Source: Dorea longicatena (lineage in GTDB: Bacteria > Bacillota > Clostridia > Lachnospirales > Lachnospiraceae). Taken from it: a stretch of DNA of 64,000 bases. The stretch's first letter is position 1. Each line of letters starts with the position of its first letter. Of the stretch, positions 44,984 through 54,342 are shown piece by piece. The notes under the pieces were generated by a model. The model had not been told where the DNA came from, did no database searches, and worked only from the letters and a program-made list of their open reading frames with translations. The translations under genes and the position numbers were made by a program. The stretch is taken from contig NZ_CP102280.1 in assembly GCF_025150085.1 (NCBI RefSeq), positions 139,001 through 203,000 of the forward strand, given 5' to 3'.

Positions 44984-47683
44984 ATGAGTGAAAGCAGACA
45001 CAATCCGGATCAGTTATTAAAGGAAATCCAAGCTGATGAAGAAAACCGTAATAAAGGACATTTGAAAATCTTTTTCGGATATGCAGCTGGTGTGGGTAAA
45101 ACCTACGCCATGTTAGAAGCAGCTCATATGGAAAAACAGCAGGGAATTGACGTGGTAGCCGGTTATGTAGAACCCCACGCACGTCCCAAAACAGCAGCTC
45201 TTTTAAATGGCTTAGAAGTTCTTCCTACAAGAGAAGTTTTTTATAATGGTATGATACTGGACGAATTCGACATTGGCATGGCGTTGAAAAGAAAACCACA
45301 GCTTATCCTTGTAGATGAACTTGCGCATACGAATGCCGAAGGATGCCGTCATGCAAAACGGTATCAGGACATTAAGGAACTTTTGAATGCAGGGATTGAC
45401 GTCTATACGACTGTCAATGTTCAGCATATTGAAAGCCTTTGTGATACAGTTGCATCCATTACGGAAATTGTTGTACGGGAACGCATCCCGGATTCTATTT
45501 TTGATAATGCAGATCAGGTTGAATTAATAGATATTGAACCACAGGATTTGATTAACCGTTTGAATACAGGAAATGTATACAGACAGACACAGGAAAAACA
45601 GGCAGTAGAAAATTTTTTTACAATAGAAAATTTGACAGCTCTCCGGGAGATTTCACTGCGGCGATGTGCGGACCGGGTGAATATCCTCACAGAAAATACC
45701 CGCATAAAAAATCATGGAGATTATCACACAGGCGAACATATTCTTGTATGTCTATCTTCTTCTCCATCCAATGCGAAAATTATCCGTACCGCCGCAAAAA
45801 TGGCTTCTGCTTTTAAAGGGGAGTTTACGGCTCTATTTGTAGAAACCCCAGATTTTTCGGTGATGAGCGAGGAAAATGTAAAACGCCTGCGTTCAAATAT
45901 TTGTCTTGCTGAGCAGCTTGGGGCAAAAATAGAAACAGTTTACGGAGAAGATGTTCCGTTTCAGATTGCGGAATTTACTCGTTTGTCCGGTGTGTCAAAG
46001 ATTGTGATCGGACGTAGTTCTGCTACAAAACGGCATTTGCTCAGCAAACCGACCCTGACAGAAAAATTGATTGATTATGCCCCTAACCTGGATGTGCATA
46101 TTATTCCGGATGCGGTTTCTAATGCGGCAGTGTATCAGTTAAGAGGGGGCAGGAAAAAGAATCATATCGTATTCTCTGTCACTGATACATTAAAATCTAC
46201 TGCGATTCTGATTTTATCCAGTTTAGTCGGAATGATTTTCCGGAAATTTGGATTTGACGAAGCAAATATCATTACTGTTTTTGTTTTAGGTATTCTTGTC
46301 ATCGCTGTCATCACGAAACATCAGATATACAGCCTAATTTTCTCGATTGTAAGTGTTTTGGTCTTTAATTTCCTGTTTACGGAACCTCAATTTACCTTGC
46401 AGGCGTATGATCAGGGTTATCCTGTTACCTTTATTATCATGTTTTTGGCGGCATTTTTAACCGGTTCTCTTGCTATACGGATTAAAAACCAAGCAAAACA
46501 GGCGGCACAATCTGCTTACCGTACCAAAGTGTTATTTGATACAAACCAGCTATTGCAACAGGCAAAAGATAAAAATGAAATTGTATCTGCAACTTCAAAT
46601 CAGCTCATTAAACTCTTGGGAAAAGATATCGTTTTTTATTTAGCTGATGGAGAAGTGTTGGATACGCCGCATATTTTTTCTGTAACTGAAGAAAATTTGG
46701 AATCGTGTATTTCCGAAAATGAAAAGGCCGTTGCCGGCTGGGTATTGAAAAACAATAAACGTGCCGGAGCTACAACAGGAACGCTTTCCAATGCAAAATG
46801 CCTGTACCTTGCTGTTCGCAGCAGCAGTATGGTATATGGAGTTATTGGAATCGTGATGGGGGAAATACCTCTTGATCCATTTGAAAACAGTATTCTACTA
46901 TCCATTCTCGGAGAATGTGCCCTGGCTTTGGAAAACGAGAAAAATGCCCGTGAGAAACAGGAGGCGGCCATTCTTGCAAAAAATGAACAGTTGCGAGCGA
47001 ACCTGCTGCGTGCTATTTCACATGATTTGAGGACACCGCTGACATCCATTTCCGGTAATGCCAGCAATCTTTTGTCCAACAGCGATTCTTTTGATAATGA
47101 TACAAAAAAGCAGCTGTACATGGATATTTATGATGATTCCATGTGGTTGATTAACCTTGTAGAAAACTTGCTGGCTGTAACCCGGATTGAAGAAGGACGG
47201 TTGAATCTCCGTATAACGGAAGATTTGATGGATGACGTGATCACAGAAGCGTTACATCATATTAATCGAAAGAGTGAAGAACATCATATTTCCGTTGAAA
47301 GCAAAGAAGAATTTCTTCTTGCAAAAATGGATGCAAAGCTTATTGTTCAGGTAATCATCAATATTGTTGATAATGCTATCAAATATACACCTAAAAACTC
47401 TCATATTGTTATTCGGACAGAAAAGCGGGGAAAACAAGCAATCGTATCTATATCGGATGACGGAAACGGAATTGCTGACGAAATAAAGCCACGGATATTC
47501 GACATGTTCTATAGCGGTGCAAATCAAATTGCAGACAGCCGCCGAAGTTTAGGACTCGGATTATCTTTGTGCAAGTCCATTATTAACGCCCACGGCGGAG
47601 AACTTACTGTTTCAGATAATCTGCCGCACGGAACAGTATTTACATTTACATTACCGGCAGGGGAGGTCAAAGTATATGAATAA
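44984..47683 (+). CDS. kdpD: KdpD-type osmosensitive sensor histidine kinase
   Basis: An 899-residue sensor kinase. The N-terminal KdpD domain has the ATP-binding-like GYAAGVGKTYAMLEAA and LVDELAHTNAEG. A UspA-like domain (about 250-370) follows, then four membrane helices (about 395-500), a GAF-like domain and the kinase core with AISHDLRTPLTSISG (phospho-His), DNAIKYTPKN and SLGLGLSLCKS. It reports potassium or turgor status to KdpE. No kdpFABC genes are present; the adjacent ktr genes are the probable target. AAGGAGATG precedes the start. Confidence 0.93.
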   Translation: MSESRHNPDQLLKEIQADEENRNKGHLKIFFGYAAGVGKTYAMLEAAHMEKQQGIDVVAGYVEPHARPKTAALLNGLEVLPTREVFYNGMILDEFDIGMALKRKPQLILVDELAHTNAEGCRHAKRYQDIKELLNAGIDVYTTVNVQHIESLCDTVASITEIVVRERIPDSIFDNADQVELIDIEPQDLINRLNTGNVYRQTQEKQAVENFFTIENLTALREISLRRCADRVNILTENTRIKNHGDYHTGEHILVCLSSSPSNAKIIRTAAKMASAFKGEFTALFVETPDFSVMSEENVKRLRSNICLAEQLGAKIETVYGEDVPFQIAEFTRLSGVSKIVIGRSSATKRHLLSKPTLTEKLIDYAPNLDVHIIPDAVSNAAVYQLRGGRKKNHIVFSVTDTLKSTAILILSSLVGMIFRKFGFDEANIITVFVLGILVIAVITKHQIYSLIFSIVSVLVFNFLFTEPQFTLQAYDQGYPVTFIIMFLAAFLTGSLAIRIKNQAKQAAQSAYRTKVLFDTNQLLQQAKDKNEIVSATSNQLIKLLGKDIVFYLADGEVLDTPHIFSVTEENLESCISENEKAVAGWVLKNNKRAGATTGTLSNAKCLYLAVRSSSMVYGVIGIVMGEIPLDPFENSILLSILGECALALENEKNAREKQEAAILAKNEQLRANLLRAISHDLRTPLTSISGNASNLLSNSDSFDNDTKKQLYMDIYDDSMWLINLVENLLAVTRIEEGRLNLRITEDLMDDVITEALHHINRKSEEHHISVESKEEFLLAKMDAKLIVQVIINIVDNAIKYTPKNSHIVIRTEKRGKQAIVSISDDGNGIADEIKPRIFDMFYSGANQIADSRRSLGLGLSLCKSIINAHGGELTVSDNLPHGTVFTFTLPAGEVKVYE

Positions 47684-48377
47684 GTCACTAATATTAGTTG
47701 TAGAAGATGACACATCTGTCAGAAATTTAATTACAACAACCTTAAAAGCACACGAATACCGATATCTGACGGCACCCGATGGTCAATCGGCAATTTTAGA
47801 AACATCTTCACACAATCCAGACATTGTTTTACTTGATTTAGGACTTCCTGATATAGATGGTGTTGAGATTATTAAAAAAATCCGTACTTGGTCAAACATG
47901 CCAATCATCGTAATCAGTGCTCGCAGTGAAGATACCGATAAAATTGATGCGTTGGATGCTGGCGCAGATGATTATTTAACAAAGCCATTTTCTGTTGAGG
48001 AACTGCTTGCCAGACTACGAGTCACGCAAAGAAGGTTATCGATGATGCAAAAAGTATCCCCTGCCGAAGCGGTTGTTTTTGTAAACGGAAAACTTCGTGT
48101 AGATTATGCTGCAGGTTGTGCTTATTTGAATGAAGAAGAATTGCATTTAACACCTATTGAATATAAGTTGCTTTGCCTGTTGACAAGAAATATAGGAAAA
48201 GTTCTGACCCATACTTTCCTTACGCAAAGCATTTGGGGAAGTAGTTGGGATAATGATATTGCCTCCCTTCGTGTGTTTATGGCAACACTTCGTAAAAAAA
48301 TCGAGAAAGAACCGAACTCTCCACAATATATCCAAACACACATTGGTGTTGGGTATCGGATGCTGAAAGTTGATTGA
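47676..48377 (+). CDS. kdpE: KdpE-type response regulator
   Basis: A 233-residue OmpR-family regulator. The receiver has VVEDDTSVRN, the phospho-acceptor Asp in IVLLDLGLPD and TKPFSVEEL. The winged helix has LTPIEYKLLCLL and ends HIGVGYRMLKVD, close to KdpE. The start overlaps kdpD by eight bases. It should control the ktrB-ktrA group in this cluster. Confidence 0.93.
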   Translation: MNKSLILVVEDDTSVRNLITTTLKAHEYRYLTAPDGQSAILETSSHNPDIVLLDLGLPDIDGVEIIKKIRTWSNMPIIVISARSEDTDKIDALDAGADDYLTKPFSVEELLARLRVTQRRLSMMQKVSPAEAVVFVNGKLRVDYAAGCAYLNEEELHLTPIEYKLLCLLTRNIGKVLTHTFLTQSIWGSSWDNDIASLRVFMATLRKKIEKEPNSPQYIQTHIGVGYRMLKVD

Positions 48378-48417
48378 ACTTCACAACACCATAGTTAAAG
48401 TTGGAATATAAGCTGTA

Positions 48418-48497
48418 GATCTGTATAAGAGACCCGTACGCACGGTTCAATGGGAGGGATGAGAAAATATATTCTTCCTCTTCCTGTTAAATAACTA
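48418..48497 (+). mobile_element. Group II intron 3'-end remnant (domain V/VI-like)
   Basis: GATCTGTATAAGAGACCCG followed by TACGCACGGTTC closely resembles a group II intron domain V (usual form GAGCCGGATACGAGACCCG followed by TACG and CGGTTC). A purine/pyrimidine hairpin, GGGAGGGATGAGAA with TTCTTCCTCTTCC, follows like domain VI. The catalytic triad position is altered and no reverse transcriptase gene lies upstream, so only a fragment remains. Confidence 0.45.
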
Positions 48498-48602
48498 GAC
48501 ACAGACGGCAACTTTTAAATTTCCTCTAAGAGCGGGCTATTTAAGTATCGATAAGTCTCATTTATATAAGCTAATAGGTAAAATTTAATAGAATAACACG
48601 TA

Positions 48603-48648
48603 AAAAAGCACTGAAATCGTTTGCTGATCACGATTTATAGTGCTTTTT
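48603..48648. terminator. Terminator hairpin
   Basis: AAAAAGCACT pairs with AGTGCTTTTT, and inside it AAATCGT pairs with ACGATTT. T-tracts on both strands make it usable in both directions. It is the first clear terminator after kdpE. Confidence 0.8.
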
Positions 48649-48754
48649 CTTTGACTACAAAGGAAAATACAACGAATTTAAGTTTCGCGCAGTTTTGCAT
48701 TTGCAGATCGCCATTTCCTTTTAGGTTCATGTTTCCCACAATCGTCGCAGGTCT

Positions 48755-49839
48755 GTGGCCAGTTATCAGAATCATGGTAACGGACAGCGGTATCCTCGCT
48801 TGAATTACATTTCTCTCTTGGATATGAATGGAGAAATGCTTCTGACAATTTTAAGTTCACTGGCACAGGAAGAAGTGGAATCCCTTTCCAGTAATGTGAA
48901 AATGGGATTACAGATGAAAATGAAACGGGGAGAACTGGTTGGATTTAACGGTTGTTTTGGTTAAGATTATCATCAGGACACAAAGACAATCACTGTAAAT
49001 GAAACAGAAGCAGAAACAGTCAGACTCATATGTGATATGTATTTGCAAGGAAATGGCTGTGGTACGATTGCCAAACGGCTGGTAGAACTTGGAATTAAAA
49101 ATAAGCGTGGCATAGTGGAGTGGCATGATCATGGAGTTATGGGAATGATTAAAAATGAGAAGTATAAGGGGGACGTGCTTCTTGGAAAGACTTTTACAGT
49201 TGACTCGATTTCAAAGAGAAGACTTGCCAATATGGGAGAGGAAAATCAATATTATATCCGGGATCACCATGAAGCAATCGTATCAAGAGAAATCTGGGAT
49301 AAAGCAGAAGAGATTCGATTGAAGCGTGCCAAACCCAAGCTGATGCAGACAACCGGAAACAGAGAACGTTATACAAGACAGTTCACATTCAGCAGTATGC
49401 TGGAATGTGGGTATTGTGGTCATAAATTATCCAGAAGGACAAGACATCAGACGACTACAACGAAAAAACCTGTCTGGCAGTGTATGAATGCTACAAAAAA
49501 CGGAATTGATAATTGCCCGAACTGAAAAGAGTAAAACAGTTGGAGAAAGACATTTCCATTATTGAATCAAAAAAAAGCAGGTTAACAGATCTGCTGATTG
49601 ATGGTAAAATAGAACAGAAAGATTATGATGAAAAGAAACTGAGTTTTCAGCGGAAACTTCATCAGATTACGGAAGAAAAGGCTTATCTGGAAGAGAATAT
49701 CGGACAGCAGAAGAATATAAGCAAGCGCATGTCACAGCTTCGGCAGACACTGGAAAATGAAAATGCCTTGGATGAATTTGACAGAATCGTGTTTGAAAGC
49801 ATTTCAGATGATTTAAAATCACAAAGAGGAGTGAATTAC
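48755..49839 (+). pseudogene. Decayed large serine recombinase
   Basis: Similarity to Tn4451-type recombinases starts near 48802 (DMNGEMLLTILSSLAQEEVES), so the catalytic N-terminus is lost. A TAA at 48962-48964 interrupts the usual GYDYH motif. The recombinase domain then continues (GNGCGTIAKRLVELGIKNK) to the zinc ribbon ECGYCGHKLSRRT. A frameshift near 49515-49525 moves the coiled coil (LIDGKIEQKDYDEKKL) into another frame. That frame runs without a stop into the LysR gene, producing an artificial fusion. Confidence 0.85.
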
Positions 49840-50730
49840 ATGATGTATAATCCACAACTTGATACATTTATCTGCGTTGTAGAAGCTGGAAGTTTTAGTA
49901 AAGCGGCAGAAGAATTATATATAAGTGCACCTGCGGTTATTAAACAGATAAATTCTTTGGAAAACAGCTTAAATTTGCAATTATTTGAAAGAACACACAG
50001 AGGTCTTATTATTACGGAAGCTGGTAAATCGCTCTATCAGGATGCAAAATATCTGATTCAATATTCAAAAGAATCGTTGATACGGGCGCAGGAAGCAATG
50101 AATCATAATGAAGAAATTATTCGTGTTGGAATATCTCCGATGACACCACCGGAAGTTTTTGTGGAACTTTGGCCTAAGATACAGAAAATATATCCGGAGA
50201 TGAAGTTTAAATTGATTACATTTGAAAATACACCAGAGAATGCAAGAGAGATACTGGCTAATATGGGAAAGAATATTGATGTGATAGCTGGAATCTTTGA
50301 TGAAACAATGCTTGAACTCAGAGGCTGTGATGGCACTGAGATTTCAAGAGAACCATTTTGTGTGGCGGTATCAATTCATCACAGGCTGGCAAAAAAAGAA
50401 AAAATAACACTTGATGATCTGGCTGGAGAAAATCTTATGCTCATGCAAAGAGGATGGAGTTATTATGGCGATATGCTAAGGGATGATATGATGAAAAATC
50501 ATCCTGAAATCAATATTGTAGACTTTAATCTGTACAATGTAGAAGCATTTAACCGATGCGAAAACAATAATGAGGTATTACTGGCATTCAAGAGCTGGGA
50601 AAGTGTTCATCCACTGATCAGAATCATTCCAGTAGAGTGGGATTATACTATGCCGTTTGGAATTCTTCATTCGAAAAAACCGTCCATTAAGGTTAAGCGG
50701 CTGATAAATGCTATTAACAAGGTAAAATAA
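49840..50730 (+). CDS. LysR-family transcriptional regulator
   Basis: About 296 residues. The N-terminal winged helix (3-62) shows LDTFICVVEAGSFSKAAEELY, and the C-terminal substrate-binding domain (about 90-290) begins IIRVGISPMTPPEVFVELW. The ATG at 49840 follows AAGAGGAG by eight bases. The frame is also open 109 codons upstream, but that part is recombinase coiled coil. A terminator follows. It probably controls the nearby aldo/keto reductase and flavoprotein genes, by position only. Confidence 0.88.
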   Translation: MMYNPQLDTFICVVEAGSFSKAAEELYISAPAVIKQINSLENSLNLQLFERTHRGLIITEAGKSLYQDAKYLIQYSKESLIRAQEAMNHNEEIIRVGISPMTPPEVFVELWPKIQKIYPEMKFKLITFENTPENAREILANMGKNIDVIAGIFDETMLELRGCDGTEISREPFCVAVSIHHRLAKKEKITLDDLAGENLMLMQRGWSYYGDMLRDDMMKNHPEINIVDFNLYNVEAFNRCENNNEVLLAFKSWESVHPLIRIIPVEWDYTMPFGILHSKKPSIKVKRLINAINKVK

Positions 50731-50774
50731 AAATTGAATACATGCGAGTAGAAACCTAAAGGTTAATACTGAAT

Positions 50775-50810
50775 AACAAAACGAGACTTCTAATGGAGTC
50801 TCGTTTTGTT
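50775..50810 (+). terminator. Terminator of the LysR gene
   Basis: AACAAAACGAGACT and AGTCTCGTTTTGTT are perfect 14-base reverse complements around an 8-base loop, with T-tracts on both sides. Confidence 0.92.
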
Positions 50811-50844
50811 ATACTTTAGCTGAAGTGAAAATGGAGGATACTAT

Positions 50845-51099
50845 ATGCAGATAAAGAGGATAGCTCTTGGAGGAATCATCATGACTGTTATCCTGTTCAG
50901 TGGGTGTAGCACAACAGTCCAGAACCTGGAAATCGGGGAAGAAAAAACGCTGGAAACAGGAAAAACAGAGCAAGAGAGCGTGACAGAGAAGGATATCAAT
51001 ATGAATGAAAAAGAAAGTTTTAATGCAGAGAGTAATATAAAGAATGTTATTCACACCGGTCACTTATCAGCATGGCGGTGGCTATCTGTTTTGTCGTGA
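50845..51099 (+). pseudogene. Truncated lipoprotein gene with an out-of-frame tail
   Basis: The first ~60 codons encode a lipoprotein signal (VILFSGCSTT) and a Glu/Lys-rich linker. After NVIHTGHL the frame becomes unlikely protein and stops. The next frame continues to 51133 as QHGGGYLFCRDKEIMGWLFNQ minus one residue context, which looks like the real C-terminal tail of an enzyme. A large internal deletion plus frameshift is the simplest explanation. The parent family is not recognised. Confidence 0.55.
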
Positions 51100-51250
51100 C
51101 AAAGAAATTATGGGATGGCTGTTCAATCAGTAAGAACCAGAATAAACCGAAAGGTTAAGACTGAAAAACTTATCGAAACTTCTCAAAGGAATCTATCAGT
51201 ATTATAGTATGAATGTAAGATGAATGAAAGAAAACAAGGAGGATACGACA

Positions 51251-52138
51251 ATGGAATATATTTCATTAAATAATGGTGTAAAAATGCCAATACTGGGATA
51301 TGGCGTATATCAGGTAACAAAAGAGGAATGTGAAAGATGTGTGCTTGATGCTTTAAAAGTTGGATACCGGGCGATTGATACAGCACAGAGTTATTTTAAT
51401 GAGGAAGAGGTTGGGAATGCAATCCAAAAGTCAGGCATTCCAAGAGAAGAAATCTTCCTTACAACAAAGGTGTGGATTGAACATTATGGATATGAAGAAG
51501 CAAAGAAATCAGTTCTTGAATCCATGAAAAAGTTAAAGACAGATTATCTGGATCTGGTATTGCTTCACCAGCCATTTTCAGATGCTTACGGTGCTTACCA
51601 TGCATTGGAAGATCTGTACGATGAGGGAAAAATCAGAGCAATCGGAATTTCCAACTTTTATGTAGACAGAATGGTTGATTTTGCATCCTTCAACCGCATT
51701 AAACCTATGGTAAATCAGGTGGAAACCCACATCTTCAATCAGCAGAAAGAGATGAAGGAATGGGCAGACAAATATGATATCCGGTTAGAAGCATGGGCAC
51801 CATTCGGTGAGGGCAGAGGAGGCACCTTTGAGAATCCTGTCATCGCAGAGATTGCAGAAAAATATCAGAAGACTCCGGCACAGGTTATGCTTCGCTGGCA
51901 TATTCAGAGAGGGGTAGTGGTTATTCCGAAATCAACACACATTGAGAGAATGGAAGAAAACTTTAATGTTTTTGATTTCACACTTTCTGATGAAGATATG
52001 AAGACTATTGCAGAACTGGACAAGAAGACAAGTTCCTTCTTCTCGCATCAGGATCCGAATATGGTGGAATGGTTCGTGAAGATGGTTGAGGAAAGAAAAA
52101 AGAATAATGACAGTTCAAAAGAAAAAAAGAACTGGTAA
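51251..52138 (+). CDS. Aldo/keto reductase
   Basis: About 295 residues of NADPH-dependent TIM-barrel reductase. The tetrad is visible: Asp in AIDTAQSYFNEE, Tyr in the same segment, Lys in TTKVWIEH and His in LVLLHQPFSD. The C-terminal VIPKSTHIERMEENFNVFDF binds the cofactor. The ATG at 51251 follows AAGGAGGA. It reduces carbonyl compounds; the substrate is unknown. A flavin reductase gene follows after 18 bases. Confidence 0.92.
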   Translation: MEYISLNNGVKMPILGYGVYQVTKEECERCVLDALKVGYRAIDTAQSYFNEEEVGNAIQKSGIPREEIFLTTKVWIEHYGYEEAKKSVLESMKKLKTDYLDLVLLHQPFSDAYGAYHALEDLYDEGKIRAIGISNFYVDRMVDFASFNRIKPMVNQVETHIFNQQKEMKEWADKYDIRLEAWAPFGEGRGGTFENPVIAEIAEKYQKTPAQVMLRWHIQRGVVVIPKSTHIERMEENFNVFDFTLSDEDMKTIAELDKKTSSFFSHQDPNMVEWFVKMVEERKKNNDSSKEKKNW

Positions 52139-52156
52139 GCATAAGAGGAAAAATCA

Positions 52157-52789
52157 ATGAAAGTATTACTTGTCAATGGCAGTCCACACAAAAATGGCTG
52201 TACTTATACAGCTCTTTGTGAAGTATCCAGTGCATTAAATGAAAATGGCATAAGTACAGATATTTTCTGGATTGGAAACAAGCCGATTTCAGGATGTATT
52301 GCCTGCAGAAAATGTCAGGAAAAAAATAAATGCATCCTGGATGATATCGTGAATGAATTTCTGGAAATAGCAGGGGATTATGACGGATTCGTATTTGGAA
52401 CTCCGGTACACTGGGGTGGTGCAGGCGGTGCAATCACATCCTTTATGGACAGAGTCTTTTATGCCGATTTAAACGGTGGCGGCGATAGATTCCGCCTGAA
52501 ACCTGCCGCTGTGGTAATTTCAGCAAGAAGGGCCGGAACAACGGCCACATGGGACCAGGTAAATAAATATTTTGGTCTGATGCAGATGCCGATCATTACA
52601 TCGAGATATTGGAATATGGTACATGGGACGAATCCGGATGAAGTAAAACAGGATCTCGAAGGAATGCAGGTTATGCAGATCCTTGGAAACAATATGGCAT
52701 ATTTCATTAACTGTAAAAATGTTGCGACAAAAATGGGAATTGAAATGCCAAAGGCACCGGATTTTGTATTTACCAATTTCATCCGATAG
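52157..52789 (+). CDS. Flavodoxin-fold NAD(P)H/FMN reductase (iron-sulfur flavoprotein-like)
   Basis: A 210-residue protein starting MKVLLVNGSPHKNGCTYTAL, the FMN phosphate loop of NADPH-dependent FMN reductases. CIACRKCQEKNKC resembles the cluster motif of archaeal/clostridial iron-sulfur flavoproteins. GTPVHWGGAGGAITSFMDR is the flavin loop. It follows the aldo/keto reductase in the same operon and is followed by a broken flavodoxin gene, indicating a small redox cluster. Confidence 0.88.
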   Translation: MKVLLVNGSPHKNGCTYTALCEVSSALNENGISTDIFWIGNKPISGCIACRKCQEKNKCILDDIVNEFLEIAGDYDGFVFGTPVHWGGAGGAITSFMDRVFYADLNGGGDRFRLKPAAVVISARRAGTTATWDQVNKYFGLMQMPIITSRYWNMVHGTNPDEVKQDLEGMQVMQILGNNMAYFINCKNVATKMGIEMPKAPDFVFTNFIR

Positions 52790-52834
52790 AAATTAGCGTG
52801 ACAAACATTTTATACGACAGGAGATAACCTTAGA

Positions 52835-53236
52835 ATGAAAACAAAGAAAATAGCAGCAGTACTCTTAACATGCATCATGGCAATCGGTTTGATGGCAGGA
52901 TGTGGAGCAAGCAATACAAACCAGTCTGCTTCTAATACAGAAAATACATCAACAGGAAATGGAAAAACATTGGTTGTATATTATTCAGCTTCAGGAAATA
53001 CAAAAGATGTTGCTGAAAAGATAGCAAAAATTACAGAGGCAGATCTGTTTGAAATAGAGCCTGTGGAGCCATATACAGATGATGACCTTGACTGGACAGA
53101 TGATGACAGCCGGGTGTCAAGAGAACATGATGATGAGAGCTTAAGAGATGTGGAACTGGTGTCTACAACAGTTGATAACTGGGATTCATATGATACGGTA
53201 TACATTGGCTATCCTAAAATGGAGTACAGTTTATAG
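52835..53236 (+). pseudogene. Flavodoxin lipoprotein, truncated
   Basis: The signal peptide with lipobox (GLMAGCGAS) and the first half of a flavodoxin domain (TLVVYYSASGNTKDVAEKIA) are intact. At YDTVYIGYP the family normally continues with a WWG flavin loop; here it reads KMEYSL and stops. A short frame at 53282-53383 ending IQEWVNSLNLK looks like the lost C-terminus. An internal deletion has removed about half the domain, so electron transfer is not expected. Confidence 0.75.
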
Positions 53237-53543
53237 TAGTGTATAGCGTGTACCAAGTTATAATTATGGGGTTGAAAATAACAGTATACACAGATAATGT
53301 GGAAAAATGTGTATGACGTTTATATAGAAAATAACATTGAAAAAGAAATTCAAGAATGGGTAAATTCATTAAATTTAAAATAGAATAATAATTACATGAG
53401 TGACAGAAGATAAGAATCTGAATTCCCTGTCACTTTTATATTATTTGATAAGAAAAAAGAACTGGTTTATATCCGATAAGAATATAGACTGGTTCTTATT
53501 TTTAATATGCTATTATATACACAGGGAGTCGGGGAATGTCGAA
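53237..53543. other. Intergenic scar and terminator
   Basis: The stretch holds a flavodoxin-like C-terminal fragment (53282-53383) and a hairpin AGTGACAG/CTGTCACT with T-rich end at 53398-53437. No other gene is seen. It separates the redox cluster from the following mobile-type region. Confidence 0.5.
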
Positions 53544-53780
53544 CTATAGCAAGCCGGAAAAGAAAGCATTGATATCGGTATGAAAGAGTTTTGCAAGTGC
53601 AACTAATTCAGATGCCTTAATGTTCATGCGATTTGTTTCCAGTTTGGCATAGGTACTTTTGGTGATGGAGATACCCATAAGATTTAATTTTGCAACTACT
53701 TGGTCTTGAGTCATATTGTTTTTATATCGAATTGCTTGGATATTTTTACCAATATCCATATCTGGTCTAATCTTTTGCAT
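53544..53780 (-). CDS. XRE-family helix-turn-helix regulator
   Basis: A 78-residue Cro/CI-type DNA-binding protein: IGKNIQAIRYKNNMTQDQVVAKL for helices 1-2 and STYAKLETNRMNIKASELVALAKLF for helices 3-5. There is no sensor domain. AAGGGGAG precedes its start on the minus strand. It is divergent from a gene of unknown function, with repeats between the two that may be its operators. Confidence 0.85.
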   Translation of the reverse strand: MQKIRPDMDIGKNIQAIRYKNNMTQDQVVAKLNLMGISITKSTYAKLETNRMNIKASELVALAKLFHTDINAFFSGLL

Positions 53781-53809
53781 AATGATGAACTCCCCTTATA
53801 AAATAAAAA

Positions 53810-53879
53810 GTTTCGTAATACAGAAACATATATATTGATTCTAAAGAATTTAAATTTTATAATGTTTCGTAATAAGGAA
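53810..53879. promoter_or_regulatory. Candidate XRE operator repeats
   Basis: GTTTCGTAATA occurs at 53810-53820 and again at 53864-53874, in the same orientation. The first copy is part of the inverted repeat GTTTC...GAAAC (53810-53827). They sit between divergent genes, as autoregulatory operators of small XRE repressors do. Confidence 0.45.
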
Positions 53880-53909
53880 TTATTTTTAACAGGAAGAGGT
53901 AAAAGTATA

Positions 53910-54302
53910 ATGGATGTGGAGATGGAAAAGAGAAAATTTTTAAATCTATGTGGCAAAAGAGATCGAGCATTATTGTCAGATGAAAAAAGAATGACATTGG
54001 GGGATATGGAACGATTGACATATCTGACAGAATTTTTTGAACTGGAGAACTATGGAATCGCCTTATGGAAAGAATTTGGTGATGATGTAAAAGAGCCATT
54101 TGAAGCGATGATGAAAATGTTAGATGAGCCGGAGTGCATAGAAGATCGATGGCTTGATGACGAAGCAAAAGGGGAAAAGTGGTTGTTAGAATTTCAGGAA
54201 CTGGCATTAACGGAAGAATACAGGGAATGGATTCGAAATTATATCGATAAAAAATATGAAGAAAGAGGATTACCATATCCGACAGGAGCAGACTTCGATT
54301 AA
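53910..54302 (+). CDS. Hypothetical acidic protein
   Basis: A protein of about 130 residues, helical and Glu/Lys-rich, with no membrane segment. It includes DRALLSDEKRMTLGDMERLTYLTEFF and ends YPTGADFD. The ATG at 53910 is chosen because GGAAGAGGT lies nine bases upstream. No family is recognised. It is the first plus-strand gene of the mobile-type region and lies 40 bases before another unknown gene. Confidence 0.6.
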   Translation: MDVEMEKRKFLNLCGKRDRALLSDEKRMTLGDMERLTYLTEFFELENYGIALWKEFGDDVKEPFEAMMKMLDEPECIEDRWLDDEAKGEKWLLEFQELALTEEYREWIRNYIDKKYEERGLPYPTGADFD

Positions 54303-54342
54303 GAGGTCTGCTTTTTTCTGGTCTTTTGGGAGGTGATAAGAG

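Larger units (their letters stand above)
48378..48754. other. Intergenic scar downstream of kdpE
   Basis: No intact gene is seen. The stretch holds a group II intron 3'-end remnant and a terminator, described separately. On the minus strand, 48678-48866 encodes 62 residues with a CDDCGKHEPKRKW zinc-knuckle-like segment, but it has no supporting start and overlaps the recombinase remnant. Confidence 0.5.

Noticed and set aside
49513..50730. A 405-residue coiled-coil/LysR fusion protein
   Set aside because: The first 109 codons are the frameshifted coiled coil of a decayed recombinase, and LysR has its own AAGAGGAG site and ATG at 49840.
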